Notes: generated from the sequence alone by a model not told the origin. 64,000 nt of DNA from SIG603 sp963589785 (GCA_963589785.1 CAVAMJ010000003.1:168003-232002), one strand, 5' to 3'. Shown: positions 8,207-17,555, counted from the first letter of the stretch. Translations and numbers: made by a program.

Positions 8207-8977
8207 ATGAGAATACTTGTAATCGGTGATGTTGTGGGCGGAAACGGCTGCCGTCATTTAAGAGACAAACTTCCTTCCTTCAGACGGGAGATGAATATCG
8301 ACGCCGTAATTTGCAACGGAGAAAATTCTTCTGACGGAAACGGAATCACACCGGCATCGGCTAAATATCTTTTTGACAGCGGAGTTGATGTTATCACTCT
8401 CGGAAATCACACATTCAGACGCCCGGAGATTTACGATTATCTTGACGAGACCGATATTTGCATAAGACCGGCAAATTTTCCGGCGGGCGCACCTGGAAGC
8501 GGAGTTTGCATTCTCGATATGGGAAGATATGAGATTTGCGTAATCAACCTTATCGGACAGGTGTATATCGATAATTTTGACAGTCCTTTTGATAAGCTTG
8601 ACGAGATATTAAAGCGAGACGATTTGCCAAAAATCAAAATCGTTGATTTTCACGCAGAGGCAACCGGCGAGAAGAAAGCACTTGCTTACTATGCCGACGG
8701 ACGTGTCACGGCGGTTTTCGGAACTCACACGCACGTGCAGACTGCTGACGAGTGCATTTTGCCAAAGGGCACGGGATATATCACCGATGTCGGCATGACG
8801 GGCTGTACTGATTCGATACTCGGAGTTAAAAAGGAGCTTGTAATCAAAAAGCTTCGCACAAAGCTCCCTGTTCGCTTTGACTATGAGCAGGGCCCCTCGC
8901 ACCTTGACTGCATGCTGATTGAAGCCGACAACAAAACAGGCTTGTGCACGAGAGTCGAGAGATTCAGCTTGAAATGA
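8207..8977 (+). CDS. ymdB: YmdB-family metallophosphoesterase (TIGR00282 type)
   Basis: A 256-residue calcineurin-like phosphoesterase of the YmdB family. In Bacillus it hydrolyses 2',3'-cyclic nucleotides and affects the choice between biofilm and motility. The di-metal ligands are visible: GDVVG at the N-terminus, NGENSSDGNG (about 38-47), LGNHTF (about 67-72), DFHAEAT (about 147) and GTHTHVQTAD (about 178). Length is that of the family. The usual partner rny (RNase Y) is not adjacent here; the gene appears monocistronic, with its own promoter and terminator. Confidence 0.92.
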   Translation: MRILVIGDVVGGNGCRHLRDKLPSFRREMNIDAVICNGENSSDGNGITPASAKYLFDSGVDVITLGNHTFRRPEIYDYLDETDICIRPANFPAGAPGSGVCILDMGRYEICVINLIGQVYIDNFDSPFDKLDEILKRDDLPKIKIVDFHAEATGEKKALAYYADGRVTAVFGTHTHVQTADECILPKGTGYITDVGMTGCTDSILGVKKELVIKKLRTKLPVRFDYEQGPSHLDCMLIEADNKTGLCTRVERFSLK

Positions 8978-8993
8978 ATTTAATAAAAATATA

Positions 8994-9024
8994 TCCTCCG
9001 TCAAGTGCGGCGGAGGACTTTTTT
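8994..9024 (+). terminator. Terminator of the ymdB-like gene
   Basis: A 7-bp GC-rich stem (8994-9000 with 9011-9017) is followed by CTTTTTT. Confidence 0.88.
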
Positions 9025-9226
9025 GCGGAAAACAAAAATGAACAATGGTCATAATTTGTTAATTAAATGTAAATTTTGCGGATTTTCTGCCGCTCAAAAT
9101 TCAAATTTATTTGTATTTTCTATTTAGTTGTGTTAAAATGTCCTCAATTATTATGAATACTTATGTATCTTGAAGGCGTAAAAATTACTTAACTCGATCT
9201 ATGAAATCGGAGAAAGGTGTATCAAA

Positions 9227-10921
9227 ATGATAAACGGTGCTACTTTAAGAGATGCTGTCATCTCTGGTGCAAACAATATTCTTAACAACAAGAAGCTTGT
9301 CGATGACCTCAATATTTTCCCTGTTCCGGACGGAGATACAGGCACAAATATGTCTATGACAATCACAGCTGCAAGAGATGAGATTATCAATCTCCCCGAC
9401 GATGTAACAGTCGCAGAGGTAGCAAAGAAAACCGCAAGCGCAATGCTCAGAGGCGCAAGAGGAAACTCAGGCGTTATCTCCTCACTTCTTTTCAGAGGCT
9501 TCTCTAAGGGTCTCGAGGGAATGACAGAGGCTGACGGTCACGCACTCGTTCACGCTCTTTCCATGGGTGTTGAGGCTGCTTACAAGGCAGTCATGAAGCC
9601 GACAGAGGGTACTATCCTCACAGTCGCAAGAGTTGCAAGCGAAGTAGGTACAAATGCTGCTGAGCTCGATCACGATCCGCTTTATGTATGGGGCGCAGTT
9701 TGCGAGGGCGGCCAGGAGGCTCTTGACGATACTCCTAATCTTCTCCCTGTTCTTAAGAAGGCCGGCGTTGTAGACGCAGGCGGCAAGGGTATTCTTCTCA
9801 TTTTCGAGGGTATGCTCTCTGTATTTAAGGACGGCGTAATCATCGAGGAAGTAAAAGAGGCACAGGAGCTCACAAAGGACGAGGAAACAGCTCAGTTCTT
9901 TGCAAGCGTTGCCGCTGAATTTGACGAGGTTATCAACTTCACATACTGCACAGAGTTTATCGTCGGCAGAGACCCGGAGTGCGACAAGGATCCGCTCGAT
10001 TTGAGACTTTTCCTTGAGACAATCGGTGACTGCGTAGTTGTTGTCGATGACGAGGACATCATCAAGACTCATGTTCACACAGAGAACCCGGGCAATGCTA
10101 TTCAGAAGGCTCTTGAGTACGGTCAGCTTCTCACCGTAAAGATTGAGAACATGAAGGAGCAGCACAGAAAGGCTGCCGAGGAGAACGAGAAGAAGAAGCA
10201 GGAGTTCGAGGCTAAGAAAGAGGCTGAGAAGGAGAAGCTTCCGAAGGCAGAGCCTGAGGAGGAATTCGGCTTTGTTTCCGTTGCAGCGGGCGAGGGCGTA
10301 CAGGAGCTCTTCAAGGATCTCGGATGCACTCATATCGTAAGCGGCGGTCAGACAATGAATCCGTCCACAGACGATATTCTCGAGGCTATTCTTGCTACAC
10401 CGGCTAAGGTTGTCTATGTTCTTCCTAACAACAAGAACATCATCATGGCTGCTGAGCAGGCTATTCCTATGGTTGAGGACAGAAGAGTAGTTGTTGTTCC
10501 GACAAGAACAATTCCTCAGGGTATAAGCGCTATGCTCGCATTTGACGATACAGCAGAGACAGACGAGAACCGTGAGAACATGATGGATGCCGCAAGAGCA
10601 ACAGGCACAGGTCTTGTTACATTTGCCGCAAGAGATTCCGAGTACGGCGGAAAGAAGATTCGTGAGAACGATATCTTAGGTCTTGTAAACGGAAAGATGG
10701 AATTTGTTGAGAAGAGCCCTGCAGATACTCTCTACAGAGTTGCAAAGCACATGATCACAAAGACAACAGGCTTCATCACAATCATCTACGGCAACGGCAC
10801 AACTGAAGAAGAGGCTCAGTCCGTAGCTGACAGAATTTCCAAGAAGTTCGGTAAGGACCTTGAGGTTCAGCTTGTAAACGGCGGTCAGCCTGTTTACTAT
10901 TACATTCTCTCAGTCGAGTAA
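9227..10921 (+). CDS. fakA: DAK2-domain protein, fatty acid kinase catalytic subunit (FakA/YloV)
   Basis: A 564-residue FakA/YloV protein. In Firmicutes FakA phosphorylates fatty acids presented by a FakB (DegV) carrier to feed phospholipid synthesis. The N-terminal Dak2 kinase domain carries the Mg-ATP motif PVPDGDTGTNM at about residues 31-41, then RGARGNSG. A Lys/Glu-rich linker near 305-345 leads to a C-terminal domain beginning GFVSVAAGEGV. It sits directly before recG, the common Firmicutes order; the small Asp23-family gene often found upstream is not seen. Codons are strongly biased (CTC, GAG, AAG, ACA), suggesting high expression. A terminator lies 18 bases after the stop. Confidence 0.92.
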   Translation: MINGATLRDAVISGANNILNNKKLVDDLNIFPVPDGDTGTNMSMTITAARDEIINLPDDVTVAEVAKKTASAMLRGARGNSGVISSLLFRGFSKGLEGMTEADGHALVHALSMGVEAAYKAVMKPTEGTILTVARVASEVGTNAAELDHDPLYVWGAVCEGGQEALDDTPNLLPVLKKAGVVDAGGKGILLIFEGMLSVFKDGVIIEEVKEAQELTKDEETAQFFASVAAEFDEVINFTYCTEFIVGRDPECDKDPLDLRLFLETIGDCVVVVDDEDIIKTHVHTENPGNAIQKALEYGQLLTVKIENMKEQHRKAAEENEKKKQEFEAKKEAEKEKLPKAEPEEEFGFVSVAAGEGVQELFKDLGCTHIVSGGQTMNPSTDDILEAILATPAKVVYVLPNNKNIIMAAEQAIPMVEDRRVVVVPTRTIPQGISAMLAFDDTAETDENRENMMDAARATGTGLVTFAARDSEYGGKKIRENDILGLVNGKMEFVEKSPADTLYRVAKHMITKTTGFITIIYGNGTTEEEAQSVADRISKKFGKDLEVQLVNGGQPVYYYILSVE

Positions 10922-10938
10922 TAGATTATGCAATTATC

Positions 10939-10968
10939 GAGGTCACATTACTCATGTGACCTCTTTTT
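10939..10968 (+). terminator. Terminator between fakA and recG
   Basis: A perfect 10-bp stem (10939-10948 with 10954-10963) is followed by TTTTT. It is only about 20 bases from the recG start, so recG expression either depends on read-through or on a promoter inside fakA. Confidence 0.85.
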
Positions 10969-10985
10969 GTTTGAAAAAGGAAGGG

Positions 10986-13076
10986 GTGAGAATTATCCGA
11001 GATGTGCTCGAGATGCCGATTCGTGAAGTAAAGGGTATCGGTGAGAAGAAAGAAAAGCTTTTTTTGAAACTTGGTTTGGAGACAGTCGGCGATTTAATTC
11101 GCCATTATCCGTTCAGATATGTCGACTGGACAGATATTCGTGCGATAAGAGACTGCGTTCCAAATGAAGAAAATATAGTAAGGGCGATGCCGCTTACCGC
11201 TTTATCGCAGACTGTCACGCCAAACGGTACAGTGATTTACAAAGCCGATATTACCGACGGTGATAAGGCTATGAAGATAAATCTTTTCTATCGTGCCTCG
11301 GGTAACGCTTATCATTATGCGAGCTATTGCCCGTTTTATCTCAAGGCCGGTGTGGACTACCTTTTCAAAGGAAAGGTAAAGGACGAGGGCTACGGTCTAA
11401 CCATGGATTCTCCTGTTTACTATGAGGAGAGCAAGGCTCAGGAGCTTGAGCCATGGTATCATTTGACAAGCGGTCTCAAGCAGTATGAGGTGAAGAAAGC
11501 AATCGCCGAAGCGATTAAGCTTTTGCCTGATTCTCTCCCGGATCCGATTCCAAAAGAGATAAGAAATAAATATAAGCTTTGCACAAAACGCTACGCTGTC
11601 GAGAATATTCATGTCGGCAAAACAAAGGAAGAGGTAGCGATCGCAAAAAGTCGATTGGTTTTTGAAGAACTGCTAATTTTCCAGTTGGGACTTATCAAGC
11701 TTAGAGACCGTGTGAAAACGAAGAACTGCCACAAGCTGAAAAAGGATTACAGCGCAGATTTTGCGGAGCTTCTCCCGTTTGAGATGACGGGCGCGCAGAA
11801 GCGTGCGGTCAAGGACGCTGTCGATGACATGATGAGCGAAACCACTATGAACCGACTTCTTCAGGGTGATGTCGGTTCAGGTAAAACAGCAGTTGCGGCG
11901 GCTCTTTGCTACAATATGATAAGAAGCGGCGCTCAGGCGGCACTTATGGCACCGACAGAAATTTTGGCAAGACAGCATTTTTCATCACTGAGCGAGCTTT
12001 TAGAGCCGTGCAAAATAAATGTCGTTTTGCTCACGGGTTCTGTTAAGGGCAAGGCTAAAAAGGAAGCCTTGGCTAAAATCAAGAGCGGCGAAGCACAGCT
12101 TGTTGTTGGCACGCATGCTCTCATCGCCGATGCTGTCGAGTACAATAACCTTGGTTTGGTTATAACGGACGAACAGCATCGTTTCGGAGTTAATCAGCGT
12201 TCTCAGCTCGAGGAGAAGGCAGAGACGCCGCATACTCTTGTTATGTCGGCTACACCCATTCCGAGAACATTGGCACTGAAAATTTTTGCCGACTTGGATG
12301 TTTCAGTGCTGGATGAGCTTCCGCCCGGAAGACAGGTCATTCAGACAGTACGTAGAAATTCAAGAAGCAAGCTTCCGAATGAGCGTGGGGGCGGAGTTTA
12401 TAAATTCATCGAGAGCGAGATATTAAAGGGCAGACAGGCTTATATTATTTGTCCGCTCATCGATGATTCCGATTCCGACAAGAAAAGCGTCAATGAGTAC
12501 GCTAAGATGCTCGAGAAATATTTTCCGAAGGAATGGATTGGCGTGGTTCACGGCAAAATGAAGCCGAACGAAAAGGAAAAGGCAATGAGCGAATTTGCCG
12601 ACAACAAGACGAAAATTCTCGTTTCGACAACCGTTGTCGAGGTCGGTGTCGATGTGCCGAACGCTACCATTATGATGATAGAAAATGCGGAGCTCTACGG
12701 ACTTTCACAGCTTCATCAGCTAAGAGGCCGTGTCGGCAGAGGACAATATAAATCATACTGCATTTTGATTTCCGATGCACAAAATGAGTCGGCTCAAACA
12801 AGACTTAAAACCATGTGTGATACCTCGGACGGTTTTCAGCTTGCTCTCATGGATTTGAAGCTGAGAAAAGCGGGCGATTTCTTCGGAGTTCGTCAGCACG
12901 GCGACTATAAGCTTGAAATTGCCGATATTTACAACGATACTGAAATACTGAACGATGCAAAGGATGCCGTTGATATGATACTGGCGGATGACCCTGAGCT
13001 CAAAAAAACAAATCACAGAGAACTGCTCGAAGAAGTGAAAAATCTTTTCAACAAAAACGGCGCAGTTACATTCTAA
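10986..13076 (+). CDS. recG: ATP-dependent DNA helicase RecG
   Basis: A helicase of about 696 residues that remodels stalled replication forks and branched recombination intermediates. The order is an N-terminal wedge/OB domain (PIREVKGIG, then VGDLIRHYPFRY), Walker A LLQGDVGSGKTAVA, DEQH in ITDEQHRFGV, SATPIPRT (motif III), and motif VI LRGRVGRG. The start is uncertain: GTG at 10986 lies next to an AAGGA site, and GTG at 11004 is the alternative; the frame open further upstream runs into the terminator and is unlikely to be coding. Length is normal for RecG. Confidence 0.95.
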   Translation: MRIIRDVLEMPIREVKGIGEKKEKLFLKLGLETVGDLIRHYPFRYVDWTDIRAIRDCVPNEENIVRAMPLTALSQTVTPNGTVIYKADITDGDKAMKINLFYRASGNAYHYASYCPFYLKAGVDYLFKGKVKDEGYGLTMDSPVYYEESKAQELEPWYHLTSGLKQYEVKKAIAEAIKLLPDSLPDPIPKEIRNKYKLCTKRYAVENIHVGKTKEEVAIAKSRLVFEELLIFQLGLIKLRDRVKTKNCHKLKKDYSADFAELLPFEMTGAQKRAVKDAVDDMMSETTMNRLLQGDVGSGKTAVAAALCYNMIRSGAQAALMAPTEILARQHFSSLSELLEPCKINVVLLTGSVKGKAKKEALAKIKSGEAQLVVGTHALIADAVEYNNLGLVITDEQHRFGVNQRSQLEEKAETPHTLVMSATPIPRTLALKIFADLDVSVLDELPPGRQVIQTVRRNSRSKLPNERGGGVYKFIESEILKGRQAYIICPLIDDSDSDKKSVNEYAKMLEKYFPKEWIGVVHGKMKPNEKEKAMSEFADNKTKILVSTTVVEVGVDVPNATIMMIENAELYGLSQLHQLRGRVGRGQYKSYCILISDAQNESAQTRLKTMCDTSDGFQLALMDLKLRKAGDFFGVRQHGDYKLEIADIYNDTEILNDAKDAVDMILADDPELKKTNHRELLEEVKNLFNKNGAVTF

Positions 13077-13090
13077 AAGGAGACTACTAT

Positions 13091-13456
13091 ATGAGTGATT
13101 TTAATAATTACAACGATATTGAGAAAAACAAGGGAAAGGCAGTTTTTTGCTATCTGACGGTTTTGTGGCTAATTCCGTTTCTTATGTGGAGAGACTCTCG
13201 TTTTGTAAAGTTCCACATAAATCAGGGATTTAATCTACTCATCTGTGAAATATGTTTGGTTGTAGTAGACAGACTATTAGGCTTTTTGCTTGGACCCGGA
13301 CTTCTTCTCGGCATATGGGGATTTGTCTATTCAATCGGCAGTCTTATTTTGATGGTGTTTGTTGTGCTTGGCATAATCAACGCTATTAACGGTCAGACAA
13401 AAAAGCTTCCGATTATCGGTGATTGGAATTTCCTCAATTTAGACAGTGATAATTGA
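13091..13456 (+). CDS. Small DUF4870-like membrane protein
   Basis: A 121-residue protein with three hydrophobic segments (about residues 18-33, 43-70 and 76-100) and the phrase FVKFHINQGFNLLI, typical of DUF4870/Tic20-like small membrane proteins. The role of this family is not established. The start has AAGGAG eight bases upstream. It follows recG by 14 bases and is probably co-transcribed with it. It ends before a strong terminator. The family assignment rests on the motif and topology only. Confidence 0.8.
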   Translation: MSDFNNYNDIEKNKGKAVFCYLTVLWLIPFLMWRDSRFVKFHINQGFNLLICEICLVVVDRLLGFLLGPGLLLGIWGFVYSIGSLILMVFVVLGIINAINGQTKKLPIIGDWNFLNLDSDN

Positions 13457-13473
13457 TGTTTAAAATTTAGTGT

Positions 13474-13527
13474 AAAATAAAGACACGGAAATGTATGTTT
13501 TAGCGTAATTTCCGTGTCTTTATTTTT
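13474..13527 (+). terminator. Long-stem terminator after the DUF4870-like gene
   Basis: A perfect 19-bp stem (13474-13492 with 13508-13526) with a 15-base loop. It abuts the end of the structured repeat at 13529-13874, and its stem shares CACGGAAA with the stem of the second repeat copy, so it may belong to the same element family. Confidence 0.85.
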
Positions 13528-13528
13528 A

Positions 13529-13874
13529 CTGTTTGTTCTTGATTTATCTTAGTGGGAATAATCTGCAAAGATAAAATGCCCGACTGCAAACGCAAAGCGT
13601 TTTTGTCGTATTTTCTTTTTGTTTTCTTCCTTTTTGTGTCGGCACTTTGTGCCTTTGTTTTTCTTAGTGAAAAAAGTCGGCTGACAAAGCCCAACCACGA
13701 ACGCTTCGCGTTCTAAAAATGCTTTCGCATTTTTGGTTAACTTTGTCAGCCTATCTTTTTTGTTATCGCTTCGCTCTGTTTATGAGTATACGCTAATTAT
13801 TAATTGTTAATTATTTGTGGGCTCTGCCCACACCCGTTCGCTTTTTGTAAAAAGCGAAGCAAAAACTTTTGTGT
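13529..13874 (-). repeat. Dispersed structured intergenic repeat, copy 1 (long form)
   Basis: Reading on the minus strand from 13874, it begins about 20 bases after the flavodiiron gene's stop. It shows: a 10-bp hairpin from TTCGCTTTTT, a GTGGGC/GCCCAC hairpin, an AT-rich stretch with a GCGAAGC motif, then a block of about 140 bases not in copy 2 (13615-13751). That block forms a four-way-junction-like fold: 11-bp outer stem (13679-13689 with 13741-13751), a 4-bp stem, and two hairpins (13699-13713, 13715-13734). Next is a module (13573-13614) homologous to the end of copy 2. The first 58 bases are identical to copy 2 and differ at one base from copy 3. There is no open frame of note. Function unknown; RNA 3' end, transposable relic or protein-binding site are all possible. 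Confidence 0.85.
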
Positions 13875-13894
13875 TTTATGTTCTATTTTGCTTC

Positions 13895-15061
13895 TTATTC
13901 TGCAAGCATTGCCTCGGCAAGAGCCTCAAGCTTTGGTGTATCGCTTTCCTTGAGTGCTGATGCGATTGTCACAACAGGCTCGACAAGAACGCAGTTCTTA
14001 TATCCCTCGCAGTATGCCTTCATCAGCTTGCCTGCCATCGGTGCCCATGAGCCGTTCTCGATGAATCCGATTTTTCTCTGCTGGAAGTTCTTTATCTTGA
14101 GGTGGTAGAGCAAATCCTCCATGCATGGGAAAAGTGCTCCGTCATAGGTTGGGCAAGCGAGAACCAATTTATCGTACTCATAGCAAGACTCGATGCACTC
14201 TGCCATATCGTCACGTGCAAGGTCAAAAAGTTTAACCTTCTCGCCTTTTGCGGAGAGGATTTCTGCAAATTTCTTAGCCGCTTTTTCAGTGTTGCCGTGA
14301 ATTGAAGCATAAGCGACTGTTGTTGCCTTTTTCTCAGGGCGATAGCTTGACCATGTGTCGTACTGCTTGATGTAGTGGGACAAATCGCCCGTCAAAACCG
14401 GGCCGTGGAGCGGACAAATTGTTTTGATGTCGAGGGCGGCGGCTTTCTTTAAGAGAGCCTGTACCTGAGCGCCGTACTTTCCGACGATGTTGATATAGTA
14501 TCTTCTTGCTTCGCAGTCCCAGCCCTCGGGATCGTCATAATCGAGTGCGCCGAATTTTCCGAAGCCGTCTGCCGAGAAGAGAATTTTCTCACTGCTCTCA
14601 TAGGAAACCATAACTTCCGGCCAATGAACCATCGGAGCCATTACGAATGTGAGTGTATGAGTACCGAGCTCGAGGGTATCGCCCTCTTTTACGGTTACAT
14701 ATCTGTCGGACAAATCCTCGTCAAAGAATTTCGGTATCATTGCGAAAACCTTTGCGTTGGAGACAATCTTCATTTCGGGATATTTCTTGCATACTGCTAA
14801 AACATTGTAAGCATGGTCCGGTTCCATGTGGTGAACGACAAGGTAGTCGGGTGTTTTGCCGTTAAGCTCTTCTTCGAGGTTCTTAAACCACTCGTCCGTG
14901 GCTCTTCTGTCAACGGTATCCATGAGGGCGATTTTCTTGTCCATGATGAGGTAGGAGTTATATGAAACTCCGTTCGGAACAATGTACTGGCTTTCAAAGA
15001 GATCAATTTCGTGATCATCACAGCCGATGTATTTTATTGCATCAGAAATAGTTACTTTCAT
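13895..15061 (-). CDS. fprA: Flavodiiron protein (FprA family)
   Basis: A 388-residue A-type flavodiiron protein reducing O2 to water and/or NO to N2O in anaerobes. The metallo-beta-lactamase domain carries the di-iron motif HHMEPDH (residues 77-83), then MVHWPE, SADGFG and CPLHGP with the remaining ligands. The C-terminal flavodoxin domain opens with YASIHGNTEKA for FMN. It needs an electron donor, usually rubredoxin; the flavin-reductase/rubredoxin fusion at 20594-21253 is a good candidate partner. It is monocistronic on the minus strand; the structured repeat copy 1 begins about 20 bases after its stop. Confidence 0.95.
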   Translation of the reverse strand: MKVTISDAIKYIGCDDHEIDLFESQYIVPNGVSYNSYLIMDKKIALMDTVDRRATDEWFKNLEEELNGKTPDYLVVHHMEPDHAYNVLAVCKKYPEMKIVSNAKVFAMIPKFFDEDLSDRYVTVKEGDTLELGTHTLTFVMAPMVHWPEVMVSYESSEKILFSADGFGKFGALDYDDPEGWDCEARRYYINIVGKYGAQVQALLKKAAALDIKTICPLHGPVLTGDLSHYIKQYDTWSSYRPEKKATTVAYASIHGNTEKAAKKFAEILSAKGEKVKLFDLARDDMAECIESCYEYDKLVLACPTYDGALFPCMEDLLYHLKIKNFQQRKIGFIENGSWAPMAGKLMKAYCEGYKNCVLVEPVVTIASALKESDTPKLEALAEAMLAE

Positions 15062-15179
15062 TTTAAATCATCCTTTCGTAAATTTAAATTACAACTGAAT
15101 TAACTAAATCATAACATACAAATGTGAAATTTTAAACACTCTAAGAGTGCCTCCCACGACTTTATTTTCAATTCTTATT

Positions 15180-15248
15180 AATTCTTAAAAAGAATTGAAA
15201 TAGCTTAAAATTATGTAACTTTAATATTGTAAAACACAAGTGCTTGTG
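15180..15248. promoter_or_regulatory. Two inverted repeats upstream of the alpha-galactosidase gene
   Basis: AATTCTT and AAGAATT flank three A's (15180-15196), and CACAAG/CTTGTG flank two bases (15235-15248). Both lie in the 260-base divergent region between fprA and the GH36 gene and could be operator sites. The bound protein is unknown and no regulator gene is adjacent. I could not place a convincing -35/-10 pair around them. Confidence 0.35.
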
Positions 15249-15321
15249 GTAATGTAAGCGTAGCCGAAAAATGTAAAAAGTGTGGCAATCGGCTAAACTC
15301 ATTTATGAGGAGGATTTTCAT

Positions 15322-17538
15322 ATGTCGATATTTTATAACGAAAAAGAGAAGCTTTTTAAACTCGACACCAAGGATTCAAGCTATATAATCGAGGTGTTTG
15401 ACGAGGGCTATTTACTGCATCTTTACTACGGAGCGAAAATTCCCGATTCAAACGTCAAGGGCTTGAAGTACAAGGGAATGTACGCTTCTCATCATCCGTC
15501 AAATCCGAAAATCAATGCAATTTACGGAACAGATCAGGTTTTCTCACCTGACCTTGCGCCGTTTGAGTATCCTACATTCGGAGCGGGCGACTTCAGAACA
15601 AGTGCACTTCAGATTAAAAACAGCAAGGGTAACGATGTAACCGATATAAGATACAAGTCTCACAAGATATATAAAGGAAAGCCGAAGCTTGAGGGACTTC
15701 CCGCAACCTACGCAAACGAGGACGAGGCAACAACTCTCGAGATTGTTTGTGAGGACAGCGTCACAGGGGCAGAGGTAACACTTATTTATACCGTTTTCGA
15801 GGAGTATTCCGCCATGACGAGAAGTGTCAAGGTGAGAAATACTTCCGATGAGGGCATGGAACTCGAGAGAGTTTTGTCGGCTTCGGTCGATTTCCCGTCC
15901 ATGGATTATAAGTTTGTCCACCTTTACGGCGAATGGTTCCAGGAGAGAAAAGAGGTTCAAAGACCGCTTGAGCATGGCACCCAGGGCATTTACTCCAAGC
16001 GTGGCGGCTCATCACATGAGCACAACCCGTTTGCCGCTTTAATCGGAAAAGACACCACAGAGGATTTTGGTGAGGCTTACGGATTTAACTTTGTTTACAG
16101 CGGAAACTTCGTCATGGAGGTTGACTGCGACTCAAGAGACTGCTCACGCATTGTCTGCGGAATCAACCCCGAGACATTTAATTGGTATCTTGCACCTGAT
16201 GACAGCTTCCAGACACCTGAGGTCGTCATGGTTTACTCGAATGATGGTTTGACAGGAATGTCCAAAACCTTCCATAAACTATATATGAAGCATCTCATTC
16301 GCTCTAAGTGGAGGGATGTCAAGCGTCCACTTCTTATCAACTCTTGGGAGGCTGCATATTTCGACTTTGACGATGATAAGCTTGTTGCGTTTGCAAAGGA
16401 AGCTTATAAGCTTGGCATTGAGATGCTTGTCATGGATGACGGTTGGTTCGGTAAGAGAAATGACGACACATCGTCACTCGGCGACTGGTATCCGAACACC
16501 AACAAAATCAAGGGCGGTCTTTCCGATTTAATCAAGCGAGTTAATGACGAGGGACTTAAATTCGGTATTTGGTACGAGCCTGAAATGGTAAATGAGGACA
16601 GCGACCTTTACAGAGCGCACCCCGATTGGTGTCTGCACGTTGACGGTAGAGAGGGCTGTATCGGAAGAAATCAGCTTGTTCTTGATATGTCCAGACAAGA
16701 GGTTGTCGATAATCTCTTCGAGCAGATGAGCGAGGTTTTCAGCAACAACAAAATCGATTACATCAAGTGGGACTATAACCGTTCGCTCACAGAAGCGGCT
16801 TCCGCTACCCTGCAAGCCGGCAGACAGAAGGAAATTTTCCACCGCTTCATTCTCGGAACATATCAGCTTATGGACAGATTTACCAAGGCTTTCCCGGATG
16901 TTCTTTTTGAGAACTGCGCTTCGGGCGGCGGAAGATTTGACCCCGGTATGCTTTATTTCTCACCGCAGATTTGGACAAGTGACGACACCGATGCTATCGA
17001 GCGTGCAACAATCCAGTTCGGCACATCGCTTTGCTATCCGATTTCAACAATGGGCGCTCACGTTGCCGCAAGACCGAGAGTTTCACTCGAGGCAAGAGGC
17101 GATGTTGCTATGATGGGTACATTCGGCTATGAGCTTGACCCACGCAAGCTTAGCGATGAGGAAAAGGAGATTGTAAAATCACAGGTTGCCGATTACCATA
17201 AGTACTACGATCTAATTCACTTCGGTGATTTCTACCGTTTGATTAAGCCGACCGAAAACAGCAACCACTGCGCTTGGCAGTATGTAAGCGAAACTAAGGA
17301 TGAAAGCTTGGCGGTTGTCTTCACAATGAAACAGAGAAGAACTCCGTTCTTTATTCTAAGACTTAAGGGACTTGATCCCGAGAAGCTTTATAAGGATGAG
17401 GAGACCGGAGAAGTTTATTCCGGCGCACTTCTTATGAATGCGGGAATAAATCTTACGCCAATTGTATCTGAGATTACCGACCGTGCCCCCGGAACAGACG
17501 GCACAAGTCTCAGAAAGTATTTTGTAGCTTTGAAGTAA
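15322..17538 (+). CDS. Alpha-galactosidase, GH36
   Basis: A 738-residue GH36 retaining alpha-galactosidase that removes alpha-1,6-galactose from raffinose-type oligosaccharides or galactomannans. Visible motifs: VMDDGWFGKRNDD, the nucleophile Asp in KWDYNRS (about residue 482), CASGGGRFD, and the acid/base Asp in TSDDTD (about residue 552). There is no signal peptide, so it acts on imported oligosaccharides in the cytoplasm. The start was moved inward to the ATG at 15322, preceded by GAGGAGGA. It stands alone with its own terminator. GH36 members that act on blood-group or alpha-N-acetylgalactosamine substrates exist, but this motif set is typical of the Clostridial alpha-galactosidases. Confidence 0.93.
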   Translation: MSIFYNEKEKLFKLDTKDSSYIIEVFDEGYLLHLYYGAKIPDSNVKGLKYKGMYASHHPSNPKINAIYGTDQVFSPDLAPFEYPTFGAGDFRTSALQIKNSKGNDVTDIRYKSHKIYKGKPKLEGLPATYANEDEATTLEIVCEDSVTGAEVTLIYTVFEEYSAMTRSVKVRNTSDEGMELERVLSASVDFPSMDYKFVHLYGEWFQERKEVQRPLEHGTQGIYSKRGGSSHEHNPFAALIGKDTTEDFGEAYGFNFVYSGNFVMEVDCDSRDCSRIVCGINPETFNWYLAPDDSFQTPEVVMVYSNDGLTGMSKTFHKLYMKHLIRSKWRDVKRPLLINSWEAAYFDFDDDKLVAFAKEAYKLGIEMLVMDDGWFGKRNDDTSSLGDWYPNTNKIKGGLSDLIKRVNDEGLKFGIWYEPEMVNEDSDLYRAHPDWCLHVDGREGCIGRNQLVLDMSRQEVVDNLFEQMSEVFSNNKIDYIKWDYNRSLTEAASATLQAGRQKEIFHRFILGTYQLMDRFTKAFPDVLFENCASGGGRFDPGMLYFSPQIWTSDDTDAIERATIQFGTSLCYPISTMGAHVAARPRVSLEARGDVAMMGTFGYELDPRKLSDEEKEIVKSQVADYHKYYDLIHFGDFYRLIKPTENSNHCAWQYVSETKDESLAVVFTMKQRRTPFFILRLKGLDPEKLYKDEETGEVYSGALLMNAGINLTPIVSEITDRAPGTDGTSLRKYFVALK

Positions 17539-17555
17539 TTTAACAGTAAACAGAA

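Noticed and set aside
9482..10333. A 283-codon frame on the minus strand opposite fakA
   Set aside because: It mirrors the strongly codon-biased fakA gene (GAG/CTC codons read back as open frame), has no ribosome site and no recognisable domain.
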